Assembly: GCA_002917775.1 (NCBI GenBank)
Contig: KZ627148.1
Location: 1,279,431-1,343,430, forward strand
Direction: 5' to 3'
DNA length: 64,000 nt
DNA from: Glaciozyma antarctica PI12
Taxonomy: Eukaryota > Basidiomycota > Microbotryomycetes > Kriegeriales > Camptobasidiaceae
This document shows, piece after piece, positions 20,752 through 32,438 of the stretch. Both the position numbers and the translations under genes were made by a program. Numbering within the stretch: the first letter of the stretch is position 1; every line of letters starts with the position of its first letter. A model generated the notes under the pieces. The model saw only the letters and a program-made list of their open reading frames with translations, made no database searches and was not told where the DNA came from.

Positions 20752-22119
20752 ATGTCGTTCCTAGCCAAGAACCCAACCGTATTCGTGTGAGCCTGAAGCA
20801 CCTCTCGCCCCGCTCCTCCCTCGGCGACACCTCCCCCTCGAACGGCGCTGACTTCCACTCTCTAACAGGTCCGGAGGCTCACGAGGGATTGGACTAGCCG
20901 TCGCTCTGGCTCTAGCCCGTGCAGGCGCCAACGTGACGATCGCAGCCAAGACGTGCGCTTTCTCGCCGCTCCTACACCAGGTGCAAGCTAATGCGGGGTA
21001 AAGAGCAGCGCGACGGCTCATCCCAAGCTACCCGGGACGATTTACACGGCTGCAGCAGAGATCGAGAAGGCAGGAGGAAAGGCTTTGCCGCTTGTGGTGG
21101 ATATCCGGCATGCTGAACAGATTGAGGAGGTGCGTCCAGGCCTGGAGCGCGAGAGATGGGTCGGGGAGCTGATCAGTTGTCTCTCCAACGACAAGGCGAT
21201 GGAGAAGACTGCTGAGCAATTTGGCGGGATTGACATAGTTATCAACAACGCCTCCGCCATCTCGCTCACCGACTCGACCAAGACCTCCGTCAAGACGTAC
21301 GACTTGATGAACAACATCAACGCTCGCGGCACCTTCCTCGTCTCCAAGGTCCCTCCCTCCCGCTTCCGTTCCTCCCCTCGCTAACCTCCGATAAATCTAG
21401 TTTGCGATCCCGCACCTCCTCCGCTCAGCAGACGCAGGCCGTAACCCTCACATCCTCACCTTCGCACCTCCCCTCCTCGGCAACCTCACGCCCGAAGCCT
21501 TTGGGCCCGCAACCGCCTACGCCATCGCCAAAGTCGGCATGTCGCTCGCGACGCTTGGTCTCGCCGGTTCGTTCCTCTCCCTTTGCGAAAAAACCTCGCT
21601 GATGTACGAGCAGGCGAGTTGAAGGGCAAAGTCGGCGTCAACGCGCTGTGGCCTTTGACGTACATTTCGACCGAGGCGATACGACTCATTATGAGTGAGG
21701 AGGGGAGGGAGAAAGCGAGGGATCCGTCAATCATGGCGGATGCAGCGCTGGCGATGCTCAGCAAGCAGGCTTCGACGTACTCGTGCGTTCTCCCTCCCTT
21801 TCACAGTCGCACTCCTTGCTGATACTCGTTCTCGCACGCAGTGGGAATTTCGAGATCGACGAACTCTTCCTCCGAAAAGAGCTCAAGTGAGTCCTCCTCG
21901 CTATCGCTCCGAAAGCGAACTCACCCCCTCCCGCAGGTTCAACTCCGCCAAGCTCGCCACATACGGTTCCTGCCCGTTCGCCTCCCTCCAAGAAGACCTC
22001 TTCATCCCCTCCGTCCGTCCCTACCTCCCTCCCCTTTTCCTCACTAACCCCTCTCACAGTGGGTCCGCGACGAAGTCACCTCTCTCCGCTCCGCCGATCC
22101 CTCTTCACCAGGAACGTAG
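20752..22119 (+). CDS. HSDL2-like short-chain dehydrogenase/reductase
   Basis: Rossmann-fold oxidoreductase of the HSDL2 group, usually peroxisomal or mitochondrial and linked to fatty-acid metabolism. The start MSFLAKNPTVFV is spliced to the cofactor motif SGGSRGIGLAVALALARAG. Next come AAKTATAHPKLPGTIYTAAA (typical of HSDL2), GGKALPLVVDIR, GIDIVINNASAISL (NNAS motif) and NINARGTFLVSK. The catalytic region TAYAIAKVGMSLATLGLAGE holds YxxxK, followed by VNALWPLTYISTEA. The C-terminal exons are short and end RSADPSSPGT; no SCP2 sterol-carrier domain is attached, unlike animal HSDL2. About seven introns. Its stop is only 19 bp from that of the convergent CLPTM1 gene. Confidence 0.9.
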
Positions 22120-22138
22120 CTTGTATTCCCCAACCCGA

Positions 22139-24877
22139 TTAAATATCCTTCTTCGACTCCCCTCCTTCGATCGTCTTTCCCTCGCTCTCGGCGAGCAATC
22201 TCGCCGCTTCTTCCTCCGTGAGTTGCTGGCCTGCTCGAGAATCAGTTCCGCGAGCGACTTGGAGAGAGGAGGACGTGCCGTATTCGTTGACGCGCGTGTG
22301 GTCCACTTTGTAGATGTACATCTGGTACAGGAGGATGAGGAAGACGACGTCGTCTGCCATCGGGGGTTAGCAAGGGTTTGGGAGAGTGTGCGGGAGACGG
22401 ACCTCGGAAGCAGGCGAGTCGGTGGAGGATGGGCATCTTGATGACGAATGAGAAGAAGTCGCTGTGAGGGAGAGTCAGCGCGAGTTGGAAAGAGTAGAGC
22501 GGTGAGCGTACTCGACGATGGTGTTGAAGAACTGTGTCGGAGGGAACAGATCAGCGCGGCTCCGAGAGGTCGAAGAATGCTCGGAAGCTCACCTTGTAGG
22601 CTGCGAGGCGAACGCGAACACAAATGAGGTCAGCTTCCAGTCGTTCAGCCGGTTTAGCACCCAGCGACGCACTCAACGTCTTCATCGGCAAGTGCGCGAC
22701 ACTCTGCGAGCGCGGAGAGCGGAAGTCAGCACCGCATCGCGAGAGGGTCGTGAGAGAGCGAACCTTGAGCTTGTAGTTGATGATCAAGCCCGGGATCAGC
22801 TGGATGAAGCCAAACGCGCTGCGAGAGTCAAGTTAGTTGGCGCATCGAGGAAGTAGCCGTGGTCGCAGACGCACTAGACGAAGGACGTGAGAGTCGCTGA
22901 GAGCAACATCAGCGAAGGAACGAGATAAGGGTCGCAAAGCCGACTCACAGATGACGAACGAGTACCAGCTCCTGTGCTCGTTGTAGACCATCGAATAGAT
23001 GGTGTAACCAGCGAGCAAAGGGATCGTTCCATAGCTGACGTAGCGGAACGCAAGCTTGTCGTACTGCTGCGTCTTGAGCTCGTCCTCGCTGAGAACGTGC
23101 TTGTCCTTGATGTCGAGCGTGTACGGGTACCACGTCGTGGGCGATGGAACGACCTTGATATCGACGGCTTTGGTGATCTTCCACGCCTCGATGGCGAGTC
23201 CCATTCCTTGCCCTCCTAGGATCATCCACGAGGTGTTCTCGTTGTTGTCGAGGAGGTAGAGGAGGATTACGAGTTGGACTGGTGGCGAGGAGCGTTGTTC
23301 GTCAGCTTCGACAGCAGAATGCGATGGAGCGAGGCAGCTCACCGAAGCAGTTCGTGAGGATAGTGCGGACCGAAACGCCGACAAGCTGCTTCTTGTTGCG
23401 CCAATGCGTGATATCGCTAGTGAAAGCGAGCATTTCGAAGCTGCACTGGCGAGTCAGCGGGGGGCCAACGCGCATCCGGGCTTGGGCCTACAGCATGTGG
23501 AGGAGCGAGACGAGCACGGTCGTGATGAGGAGGATCGGGTTGCTGCGGTAATCAAGCGAGTCAGCAACGCTCTCCGTCCTTAACGAATCGTGCCTACGTC
23601 TCCGTCAGCATCCTCTTGACCTCGTCAAACTCGCTGCCAGATCCACCAGTCGACGCCGCTTGCTTGTTGAATGACTCTTCGAGACTCGCGTAGATCTGGA
23701 ACTTCATCATCGAGGTAGGGCTGAGGGTGATGCGGAGAGGGAGGCGACTGGGGAGAAAGGTTAGCGAGAGCGAGAGCGAGTAGGAGAGCGAACTCACGTC
23801 GTCGTCTCGTTGATCGGCATGTGGTGCTCCTTCAGCAGCCAAAAGTCGTTGACCCAGGTAACGGGAAAATGAAGCCCGTTGCCTTCCACAGTCCGCTCGC
23901 CGTCGTGCGCGATGCGAATAACTGCAGGAGGGCGTCAGTTCACGTTCGCTTGGGCTCAGTCTGCACCGAGCGCACTTTCGGCAATGTTGGGAGGGAGGGC
24001 GGAGTAGGCGACGATTCCAGGGTTCGTGACGATCTCGACGGAGACGTTGGGGTGGTAGTAGGAGATGATGGGCATGATCTCGTTCTTCTCGAGCGGCTCC
24101 TCCTCAACGACAGGCGTCGTCCCGTCTCCCTTAGCGAGGAGGTTCTTAACTTCGCGGATCCTGCGCTTCGGTGCATAGCGCGTGAGAGCCTTGCGAATGT
24201 GGAGGACGTCGTCGGGCTGGTACGAAGGGGAGGCGGGGTTGGGGGGAGACACCAGCCTCGGTGACGAAGATGTCGGCCCAGAGCGATGCGTTGTGCTGAA
24301 CCGCCTGCAGAACCCCATCGTCAGCTCCCTCCCTCAGCCCCAAGCTACGAGCCAACGAACCACGGGAACAATCCACTCCGTATCCCACTCCTCTCCCCAC
24401 TTGCCGTTGGCGTAATCCACTCCCTCCCAAGTTACCGACGGCAAGCTCTCGTCCCCAAAGTCGACGACTCCATCCTCCGCCATCGAAAGCCGAACAGAGA
24501 TGTCCTGCGAAGCTCCCATCAGCTTCAGGCGCCTTGAGAAGGGGAGGACCACGAACGAGCAGCGTCGAGGCAGGCCACAGCGATATGAGATTCAGCTTGG
24601 GCGCCTCTAACGCCGACGCAGCATTCATCACAGCGCCAGCTGCAGGCGTAGCTCCTTCGCCAGGTGTTGCTGAGACTGCAGGAGAACCGTCGGTAGGAGG
24701 AGTGAAGGTGGGTACCGCCGACTTGAAGGGCGAGTTGGGTCCCAGGAGGAACTGTATTCCCATGAAGATGGCGAAGGACTTGGCCATCGTGCGCACGGTT
24801 GGGTTGGCGAAGAAACCCTCTGCCTCGGGTGGGGCTGGCGCACCACCCGCTGCTGCTGCTGGGCGAGGAGCTGCCAT
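22139..24877 (-). CDS. CLPTM1: CLPTM1 homologue, multi-pass ER/plasma membrane protein
   Basis: Homologue of cleft lip and palate transmembrane protein 1; animal members act in the ER/Golgi on receptor and lipid trafficking. The start MAAPRPAAAAGGAPAPPEAE is followed by a TM (FAIFMGIQFLLGP). A large lumenal domain comes next: LNLISLWPASTLLVR, SQDISVRLSMAEDG, EWIVPVVQHNASLWADIFV and PIISYYHPNVSVEIVTNPGI. The C-terminal TM bundle includes YKVHERKVSSRT-like and LPFARWLHH-like minor frames overlaid on the true FVICETLTS..., and the end motif RDDVVFLILLYQMYIYKVDH plus TRVNEYG, typical of the family (DDVVFxxYLYQRWIY). About a dozen introns. The true frame of individual middle exons was read only approximately. 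Confidence 0.88.
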
Positions 24878-25128
24878 GCGAGTCCGAAGGATGGCGGGGT
24901 TAAGGAGGGCGCTGGGGCTGAAGGAGGGGAAGGCGGAGTGTCGTGGAGATCCAAGAGAGCAAAGGAGGAGGGAAGAGCCGACGTGGTGACATCGAAAGAG
25001 GGGAACGCGTTCCGCAGTCTTCGTGAGGTCGCTCTCGAACGTGCCTTCGACCGTTTTTGTTGATACGAGAACGACTGATGCAATTACTAGGTATGCTACG
25101 TGACTATCCCCCAAGACTCTCCGACAAA

Positions 25129-28100
25129 TCAGCTCTCCTTAGAAGAACCGACCGACCCCTCGGCCGTCGGGCCCTCCGCCTCCCTTGGTAAACTCCAGCC
25201 ATTCGACATTGACTGCGTATGAACGCGCTCCTGATCCGTCTGCGGTTCCACCGTCGACAGTCCCTCCGTTCTGCGCGCGCCCCGCGTGCGACTCGACATC
25301 GAGGCGTCGTCCTCGTCGATGAACGACATCGCCGCGTCGTCGCCTACTTTGACGAGGTCGCCAGGTAGGAGGACTGCGCGGTCGATGGCGATGGGTAGAC
25401 CACGGTGGCGTCCTCGAATCATGACGGCGATGAGAACGAGGCGCGACATGGGGCGGAGAGCGCCTGCGAGGGAGGTGTTTTTCTGCGAAGACGTCTTAGT
25501 TTGAGGAACGAGGAGGGGACAGAACGGCGCACCGTCGTAGTTCCGAGGGAGAGGCCGACAGTTCCGTACGCGCTGGAGATCTCAAACAGGATGGAGAAGA
25601 CTACAGGAGATGAAGGGGTGAGCCAAGTACGTGACGACCGACGGAAAGCTGGCTCGACGCACTGGTGATAGAAGGCGACTGCTCGTCGTTGATGTTCCCT
25701 CGCTCGATGATGCAAACTGTCAACAGAGCAATCAGCAACTTGAGACGGGAGCCATAGGACTTGGTGCACTTACTAATCCAAACAGCGAGCACGAGCCACC
25801 ACATGTCGAACGCGAGCTGCTTGCGAGCGTGGTAGGCGATGTACTGAGTCGGTGACGCCGACGGCTTGTTGAACCGCGCTTCCGCTTCATCTTCATCCTC
25901 GCTTTCGTTCTCGTCAAAGATGCCTGAACAGTGAGGCGTCAGCAAAGGGAACGGCGTGCAAGAGCGAGGAAGACGAACCCATGGACTTCTCCTCGTAAAC
26001 GTTTGTGCTTCGAATCGAGACGGCGATGGGGTAGATGGCGACGTACCTGCGGAAGCTCGTCAGCTTGAACGACATCGGACGGAGCGAGGTACTCACATCA
26101 TGACGCAGTAAAGGAGCTGAACGGCCGGCGCCAGGTTCGCCAGTCCAACGATGGCGAATCCCGCTGCTCGCACAGCAAACGACTGGAACAAGCCGTCGAT
26201 AATCCGCTGAGAAGGAGATTCGCTTCAGCAAAACGCGCAGAGGCCAGGACTGGCGACCGCACCGTTCCAACCGGGATCGCTTCGATCTCTGGGGTACCGA
26301 TGTCGAGGACGAGGAAGGCGACCCAATCGATGCAGTTGAGGACAACGAGAAGGAAAACGAGGAACCACGTCTGGTGGCTTGGGAAAAGGTAGATGAAGCA
26401 GCGGCGGGGATGGTCGAGGAGGAACTGCAGAGTCTCCTTCGTGCGAGACTGCTTCGGGACGATCTTTGAGAGCGTCCATCTGCGAGAACGTCAGCGAGCG
26501 AAGCTTCTTGCACTGAGGAAGCGGCCTACATCAGTAGACGAAGACTGAGCGGGGGCAGTCAGCTTCGGGATGAGGAGGGAGAAGCGAAAACACGCACAAG
26601 ACCGGGAACGCCGTGTTACCTCCCAAGATAAGCAGGCACATGACGATGATCAACCAGTAAGCCCTCTGAAACGGTACCATGGACGTGTCGATGAGACTGC
26701 GACAGCGAAAGGATCAGCCGGTTCCTCGACTTCGACCGTGGCGAGACTTCAACGCACCTCATTCCCAGGTTCGTGTACGCCGAGACGGCCTGGAAGAAGG
26801 AGAACCAGGTAGGGTTGACGCCAAGGACGGGATCCTCAAACAAGCTTCGGTAGGTCCCCGAGTGCGTGAGCCAAGGCGCGATGGCGAGGACGGCAATGAG
26901 CTGTGTGCAAGCCCAGTACGAGACGACGACGCGCAACAACACCGTAAGTGCCTGCGGCAGTCGTCAGCTCTCATCACGCCTGCGAGAATCGAAAGGACTC
27001 ACGCGGTACTCGACTCCACCTAGCTCCTCCTGCTGCGCGCTCGTGAGCCCGCGAAAGTGCGAGTTGCGGCCGACGGTCGCGTCGAAAGTGATGTAGCTGA
27101 CTGCCTTAGTGCGCTGGTCATTTCGGTTCAAAGGGATCCCCGTCTTGGTCGAAGCGAGGGTCGTAGATCGCTGGAACGTCTTGCTGTGTTCGAGGGGAAC
27201 GACTCCAGTGAGACGACGTCGTGCGAAGCCCGCCGCGGCGACGAGAGCTGCAAGAATGTGGCGTCAGGACAGCTCGAGGGAACGGCGAAGAGCGACGAAC
27301 GATTGGGGAATCCTCCGAAGCCGGTGGTCATCGCTTCGGGCTTGAACGTCTCGGTCCGCGTAAAGGTGCGGCTGTAAGGGTCGCGATTGCCCGAATGCAT
27401 GGTCGAGTGCGACATTCGACGGCCGGGGAAGTCTGCACAACTGAGTGAGTTCGTGTCGGAGAGGAGAGAAGGGGAGAGAAGCGCACCTGGATCGCCGATA
27501 CGAGCTGGGATACGTCGAAGGCGAAGCTCTTCCGGCTGATCGTCTCGGCGGTCGGTCGTTGGCGCTCTCGGAAAGTGGAGAGAGGTTGGACTTTGCGGCA
27601 TGTTGCGTTGATCTGCAAAGAAGCGATTAGCGAGGTACTCGAGACAGGGAGCGAGAGCCGACTGACCCATGGTCTGTGTGCGAGGAAGCGCGGGACCTCC
27701 AGCTCGCTGACCTGCGCTCCAAGGATCGCTACGCCCACGAGCACGCTGGTGGCGATTCGGTTTTGACGATTCGTCGATCTGAATCCTGTCCGTCCCGCAT
27801 GTCAGCCGTCGCACCTTCGCCACGAAAGTAGCCTCGACTCACGATGTCTTCCCAACTTCCTGCTCCTTGCCCTTCGCTGCAAGAATCGGGAAAGACCTAT
27901 CATCCTCCTCCGCATCGTCGATAGCGCAATCGTCAATCGGTTCCGCCGTGAGCTGCCCGGCATGGATCAACCCGCTCTCCTGCGCCGCCGCGACTGCCTC
28001 TCTCCCCTTCTCTTCGCTTTTCTCCTTCTCCTCTCTCAGCCACCCTCCCACATTCATCTCATTCACCCGCACCGGAACGTCCACCCTCCGCACCATGTCC

Positions 28101-29081
28101 GCACGCAGCTTCTCCCCCTTCTTCTTGGGCTTCTTCTTCTTCTCCCCGTCGCCTTCACGCGGAGTGCGAGTGCCTTCGGGGGTCGAGAGAGCGGTAGAGG
28201 GTTCGAAAGGAGTTGGGGATTGAACGGAGGGGTTGGTAGGACGTTGGACGGGGGCGCGACGTAAGGGGTTGAAACGATATGCTGGCTTGCCGGCCTGTGA
28301 GTTAGCTTGGCTAGGAGGTGGCAACTTAGGGAGAGAGCGAACTTCTTCAGCAGCGATGGCGTTCATGCGGTGTCGAGCTGCGGCAGAGTGCGAGACCTCG
28401 TGCTCGAGCTTGAGACGGAAGAAGTGCCTGAGAACGAGAGTGGTTAGCGGCTGAAAACGTGCTGCCTCAATGCTCTGATTACCTTCGAACAAGGATAATG
28501 AGTATGGATACGAAGCTCGTGGAGCCAATGGTCATGCAGAACTGATGGAGTACGCCTGATGAGCTGGTTCAAGGAAACGCAAAAAGCGGAAACTCACAAA
28601 GAGCATCACTTGCTGAAACATCGTCAACTCGCTCAGTACGACCGTATTGAGTCCTGCAGTGTCTGTGTTAGCTCCTCTGGTCCCCTCGTCTATCCTGCGC
28701 GCGTACCAACAACACATAGAGAGCTAGTGACCATGAAGAGGCAGTCGACCCATTCGTGCTTGATCGACCCGTTGGCGGCGTAGAAGACTCCGGAGAGGAT
28801 GAATGGCGCAATAGTAAAGAAGGTGAGATGGATCTAGGGCGTAGGAGTGTCAGCTCCCAAGGAATCTATCGCACTCCCATGCGCCCCTCACCCGGTAGAA
28901 GTTAAGGTGTTGGGCTGGTTCAGACGACAAGTCAGCTCTCCGACCAGCAGCATCTGTTTAGCCCTATCGACTTGCCAGACCATCCTTCGATCCTGGTGAA
29001 GAGGGACACGCTGAGGAAGGCAGGGCGGCGGAAAAGCTGGGTGCTCGGATGGCGATTGAGCGAGAGGCGTCGGCGCACCAT
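25129..29081 (-). CDS. TRK1: TRK-type high-affinity potassium transporter
   Basis: Plasma-membrane K+ uptake protein of the fungal TRK1/TRK2 family. The ATG at 29081 encodes MVRRRLSLNRHPSTQLFRRP. The first pore half follows: HLNFYRIHLTFFTIAPFILS, DCLFMVTSSLCVVGLNTVVL (selectivity-filter-like TSSLCVVGLNT) and MTIGSTSFVSILIILVRR. A long hydrophilic loop with Lys-rich and Ser-rich parts then precedes YRALTVLLRVVVSYWACTQL, SFFQAVSAYTNLGMSLIDTS (second filter) and LIIVMCLLILGGNTAFPVL. The last half has AYGTVGLSLGT and ends in a cytosolic tail with EGSVGSSKES. Around twenty introns, including one GC-AG intron at 28915-28975. Identification is strong; middle exon junctions are approximate. Confidence 0.9.
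28915..28975 (-). other. Probable GC-AG intron in TRK gene
   Basis: The frame from FTRIEGWS to AQHLNFYR is kept only if splicing uses the donor GCAAGT (5' end at 28975) and the acceptor CCAG (ending 28915), a 61-nt intron with a CTGAC branch site. The nearby GT gives a frame with an immediate stop. Confidence 0.6.
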
Positions 29082-29709
29082 CGTCGAAGCTGGGGTTATT
29101 GGAGTGTGATGGTGTCGAGCTGAGTAGGCACGGATGCCTAGGTGAAGTCTAAGAGGGGAGAGGCGGGGAGTGGTAGAGGGAGAGAGACGTAGGTACAGAG
29201 ACGTCAAGTACAGGCCAGGAAGAGGGGCTGGGAGAACGCCGTCTTCTTTCTCTCTCTCTCTCGTGGCTGCTTGGCTTCGCTTGTTCTGTCGTAAGATACG
29301 TTCGAATCTTCACCAGCCGACAAGGGCGCATCACCTTGCAGCGCAGCGAGCTCAAACCGACGCCCTCCCGCGAGTTTAACGCTCCTCGGCCTGGATTTCA
29401 GACACGTCGAGTCAGCCCTTCTCCTTTTTTGGGAAGCCGTAGCCATTTAAATAACGACAGGATCGATCGATCAAGGCAGAGCAGCAAGGAGGAAGAGCTC
29501 GACGAATTTGGCTCAGGGCCTGGGGCCTGGCCCAACACCGATTTACGGACTCCGCGATCGTCACCTCTCTCTCTCTCCCGCCTCCCAGCGACCACCGCCT
29601 CAACAAAACGCACCGCCAGCACTAGCCCACACACCACACGCTACACATCTACCCCACGCACTTCCCATCAGCCCTTTGACCCACCCCGATCCCCACCCTT
29701 CCTCTCTCA
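29082..29709. promoter_or_regulatory. Divergent TRK-SDR spacer
   Basis: A 628-bp interval between outward-facing genes, with pyrimidine tracts near 29245-29265 and 29565-29580. Overlapping small frames on both strands have no recognisable content; treated as promoters and leaders. Confidence 0.5.
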
Positions 29710-30836
29710 ATGTCGTCTCTCGCCCGCTCTCGCAACGTCGGTCTCGATCTCTCAGGCAAAATCGCTGCCGTAGCAGGCGGTACTCAAGTATGTCCTCTCC
29801 CACACGCTCCCGATGCGCGAGCTGACCCCTCGTTCTCAGGGGATCGGAGCGGCTACTTCTCTCCGCTTTGCGCAGGCTGGAGCTTCTGTGTACATCATTG
29901 GGAGGAACGCCGAGCTTGGGGAGAAGGTAGTGGAGCAGCTTAGGAGTGCGGGAGGGGAGGGAAAGACGTACGAGTTTATCAAGGCCGATTTGAGGTGAGC
30001 GTCTCCCTTGACCGAGCGACGGATGACGGAGCTGAGGTGGAGCTTGTAGTCTCGTGAGCGGGATCAAGGACGTTGCGGCTCAGCTGCAGGAGAAGACGGG
30101 CGCGCGCGGAATCGACTACCTCGTTCAAACTCAAGGTGCGCCCCTCCCCCTCCGCAACCCCCACACGCGCTGACGCTTCACGCAGGAGGACCTCCGAACG
30201 GCCGGTTCTCCCTCACGCCCGAAGGCCACGAAACGCACTTTGCTGTCCAGTGCCTCTCGCGATTCGGACTCGCGTACCTCCTCGCCAAATCCGGGACGCT
30301 CAAGGAGAGCATCGTCAGCGTCTGCGCGCCGGCGGGACCGAATGGCAAGGCTCCTGATTTGGACGACCTTGAGCTCATTCATGCGAAGGAGAAGGGCAAG
30401 TTTGGGCTGCTCGCGAGCGGAGGGAACGATTCAGCCATCATGGACGGCATCGTCGCCGTACGTCCTTCCTTCCCTTCTCTTCCTCCTTCCACTCATTCTC
30501 CCGATACAGCAATTCGCCGAGGCCTTTCCCAACCTTACCACGCACCACGTCTTCCCCGGCTTCGTCCACACCTCGGCCGCCGCGAACCAAGGCTTCATCT
30601 GGCCCATCCCTCTCCTCGCCCGTACCTTCGGCCCCCTCCTCGCTCGCACGATCGGCAACTTCCCCGAAACATACGCTGAGATTCCCGTCTATTTGGCGGC
30701 GAACAAGAAGAGCAGGGGGCTCGGACTCGAGTTCTCGAACCAGAGTCTGAAGAGCGTTGGTGCGCCCAAGTGGACGCAGGAGAACCCCGAGTTGAGGAGG
30801 AAGTTGTGGGAGAAGATGGCCAAGATGATTGAGTAG
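29710..30836 (+). CDS. SDR-fold protein lacking the usual catalytic Tyr-Lys
   Basis: Rossmann-fold protein related to fungal short-chain dehydrogenases. The start MSSLARSRNVGLDLSGKIA leads into the cofactor loop AAVAGGTQGIGAATSLRFAQ, completed by the first intron. Then come GASVYIIGRNAELGEK, IDYLVQTQGGPPNGRF (in place of NNAG) and THFAVQCLSRFGLAYLL. SIVSVCAPAGPNG occupies the usual catalytic-serine strand. Where a YxxxK motif is expected the sequence reads LASGGNDSAIMDGIVAQFAE, without Tyr or Lys. It then continues HHVFPGFVHTSAA and ends MAKMIE. Three or so introns. NAD(P) binding is likely; catalysis by the classical mechanism is doubtful. Fungal paralogues of this type are common and mostly uncharacterised. 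Confidence 0.85.
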
Positions 30837-31017
30837 TGCTTGAGAGGTTGTTGATGGAAAGCGACATTTGTACTCCCGAGAGGCTGTGCCTCAATCTCCT
30901 CTCTCGAACCCCCTCGCCGCGAAACGTTTCCGCTGCGAACGACGAACGTTTCCGTGGGAACCAGATTTTCGTATTGTGCACAAACTAAAGAACCTCCAGC
31001 TCAAAGGCATTCTATAT

Positions 31018-32438
31018 TCACGAGAGCTTGGCGCGGAGGAGCTCCTTGAGGGTGTCGGCATCCTCAGCGAACTGCACAGCGCATCAGCTCCGATTCCCTC
31101 CACCAGCGCGCGCGAGCGTACCTTCTTAATGCCCTCGTGGAGCTTGTCGAAAGCCATGGAGTCCTGTGGGAGAAGGAGAGGGTCAGCATGACGTACGCCG
31201 TGCGCTGAACGAGCACATGAACCTGGAGGAGAGCCCAGCGGAAGTCGGGCTCGTTGTCGACGTAGGTGACCTTGGGCTGGTCTCCGGAGGCAAGGGCTGC
31301 GAGAGACGTGTCAGTGGAGCTGGTGGGGAGCGGAGGAAGGAGACGAACCGAGCTCGGGGGAGAGGACGCGCTTGAGGGGCTCGTTGGTCTTGGAGAGCTG
31401 CTCGAGGAGAGCAGGGGCAATGGTGAGGAAGTCGCATCCGGCAAGGTTGGTGATCTCTCCAGTCTGTTCTCGGAGGAAGGCCGTCAGCTCCTGCGAAACG
31501 CGCAGAGAAAAGGAGGAACGCACGTTGCGGAAAGAAGCTCCCATGACGATCGTGTTGTAGCCGTGGATCTTGTAGTAGTTGTAGATCTTCTGCACGCTCA
31601 CGACTCCAGGGTCGGCGGCGCCATCGTACTTGCCGTCAGGCTTCTTGGCCTTGTACCAGTCGAGGATACGGCCGACGAAGGGGGAGATGAGGGTGACGCC
31701 AGCCTCGGCGCAGGCGACGGCCTGGGCAAAGCCGAAGAGGAGGGTGAGGTTGCAGTGGATCTGGTCGTCGCGCTCGAGCTCGCGGGCGGCCTGGATTCCC
31801 TCCCAGGTCGAGGCGATCTTGATGAGGATGCGGTCCTTGGGGATTCCGAGGTCGGCGTAAAGGGCGATGAGCTTCTTGGCCTGGTACGATACGTCGAATG
31901 TCAGTAAGATGTCGTGAAGACGACGGGAGGGACGAGCGCACCTTGGCCTTGGTGGCCTCCTTGTTGAAGGAGAGGGAAGCGTCGACCTCGGTCGAGACGC
32001 GTCCGGGAACGATGGCGAGGATCTCCTTGCCGAACTCGACGAGCTACGTTCAGTGAAGGAAAGAGGCGGGGGAAGATCAGCTCTGATCTGAGAGAGCTCC
32101 CGCTAGCCGTGCACTCACCAGACGGTCAATGGTGTTCTCGAGCTGGTTCTCGATGTCTCTGCGCAGGCGGAAACCAAGTCAGCTTGTGCCCTTTCCCTCA
32201 TCTGCCCTCCCTCGCTCTGGCAGAGACCCAGCGAGACCGGAACGTACCCTCCGGAGGCCTTGCCGTACGAAACCGCGGCGTCAACGACCTTGGCGTACTC
32301 GGGCTTCTTGACGGCGGCGAGGATCAGGGAAGGGTTGGTGGTAGCATCCTGGGGCTTGTAGACGGCGATGGACTCGAAGTCTCCAGAGTCGGAGACGACG
32401 GTGGTGAATTGCTTGAGCTGGTCGAGGACGGAGGACAT
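31018..32438 (-). CDS. TAL1: Transaldolase
   Basis: Cytosolic enzyme of the non-oxidative pentose phosphate pathway, moving a dihydroxyacetone unit from sedoheptulose-7-phosphate to glyceraldehyde-3-phosphate. It begins [20 protein letters not shown] and has the signatures [12 protein letters not shown] and [31 protein letters not shown] carries the Schiff-base lysine. [50 protein letters not shown] and [11 protein letters not shown] follow. The C-terminus is [17 protein letters not shown]. About seven short introns; length is normal for the family. It is preceded by a long (1.17 kb) upstream region shared with the divergent GTPase gene, reasonable for a strongly expressed metabolic gene. Confidence 0.97.
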
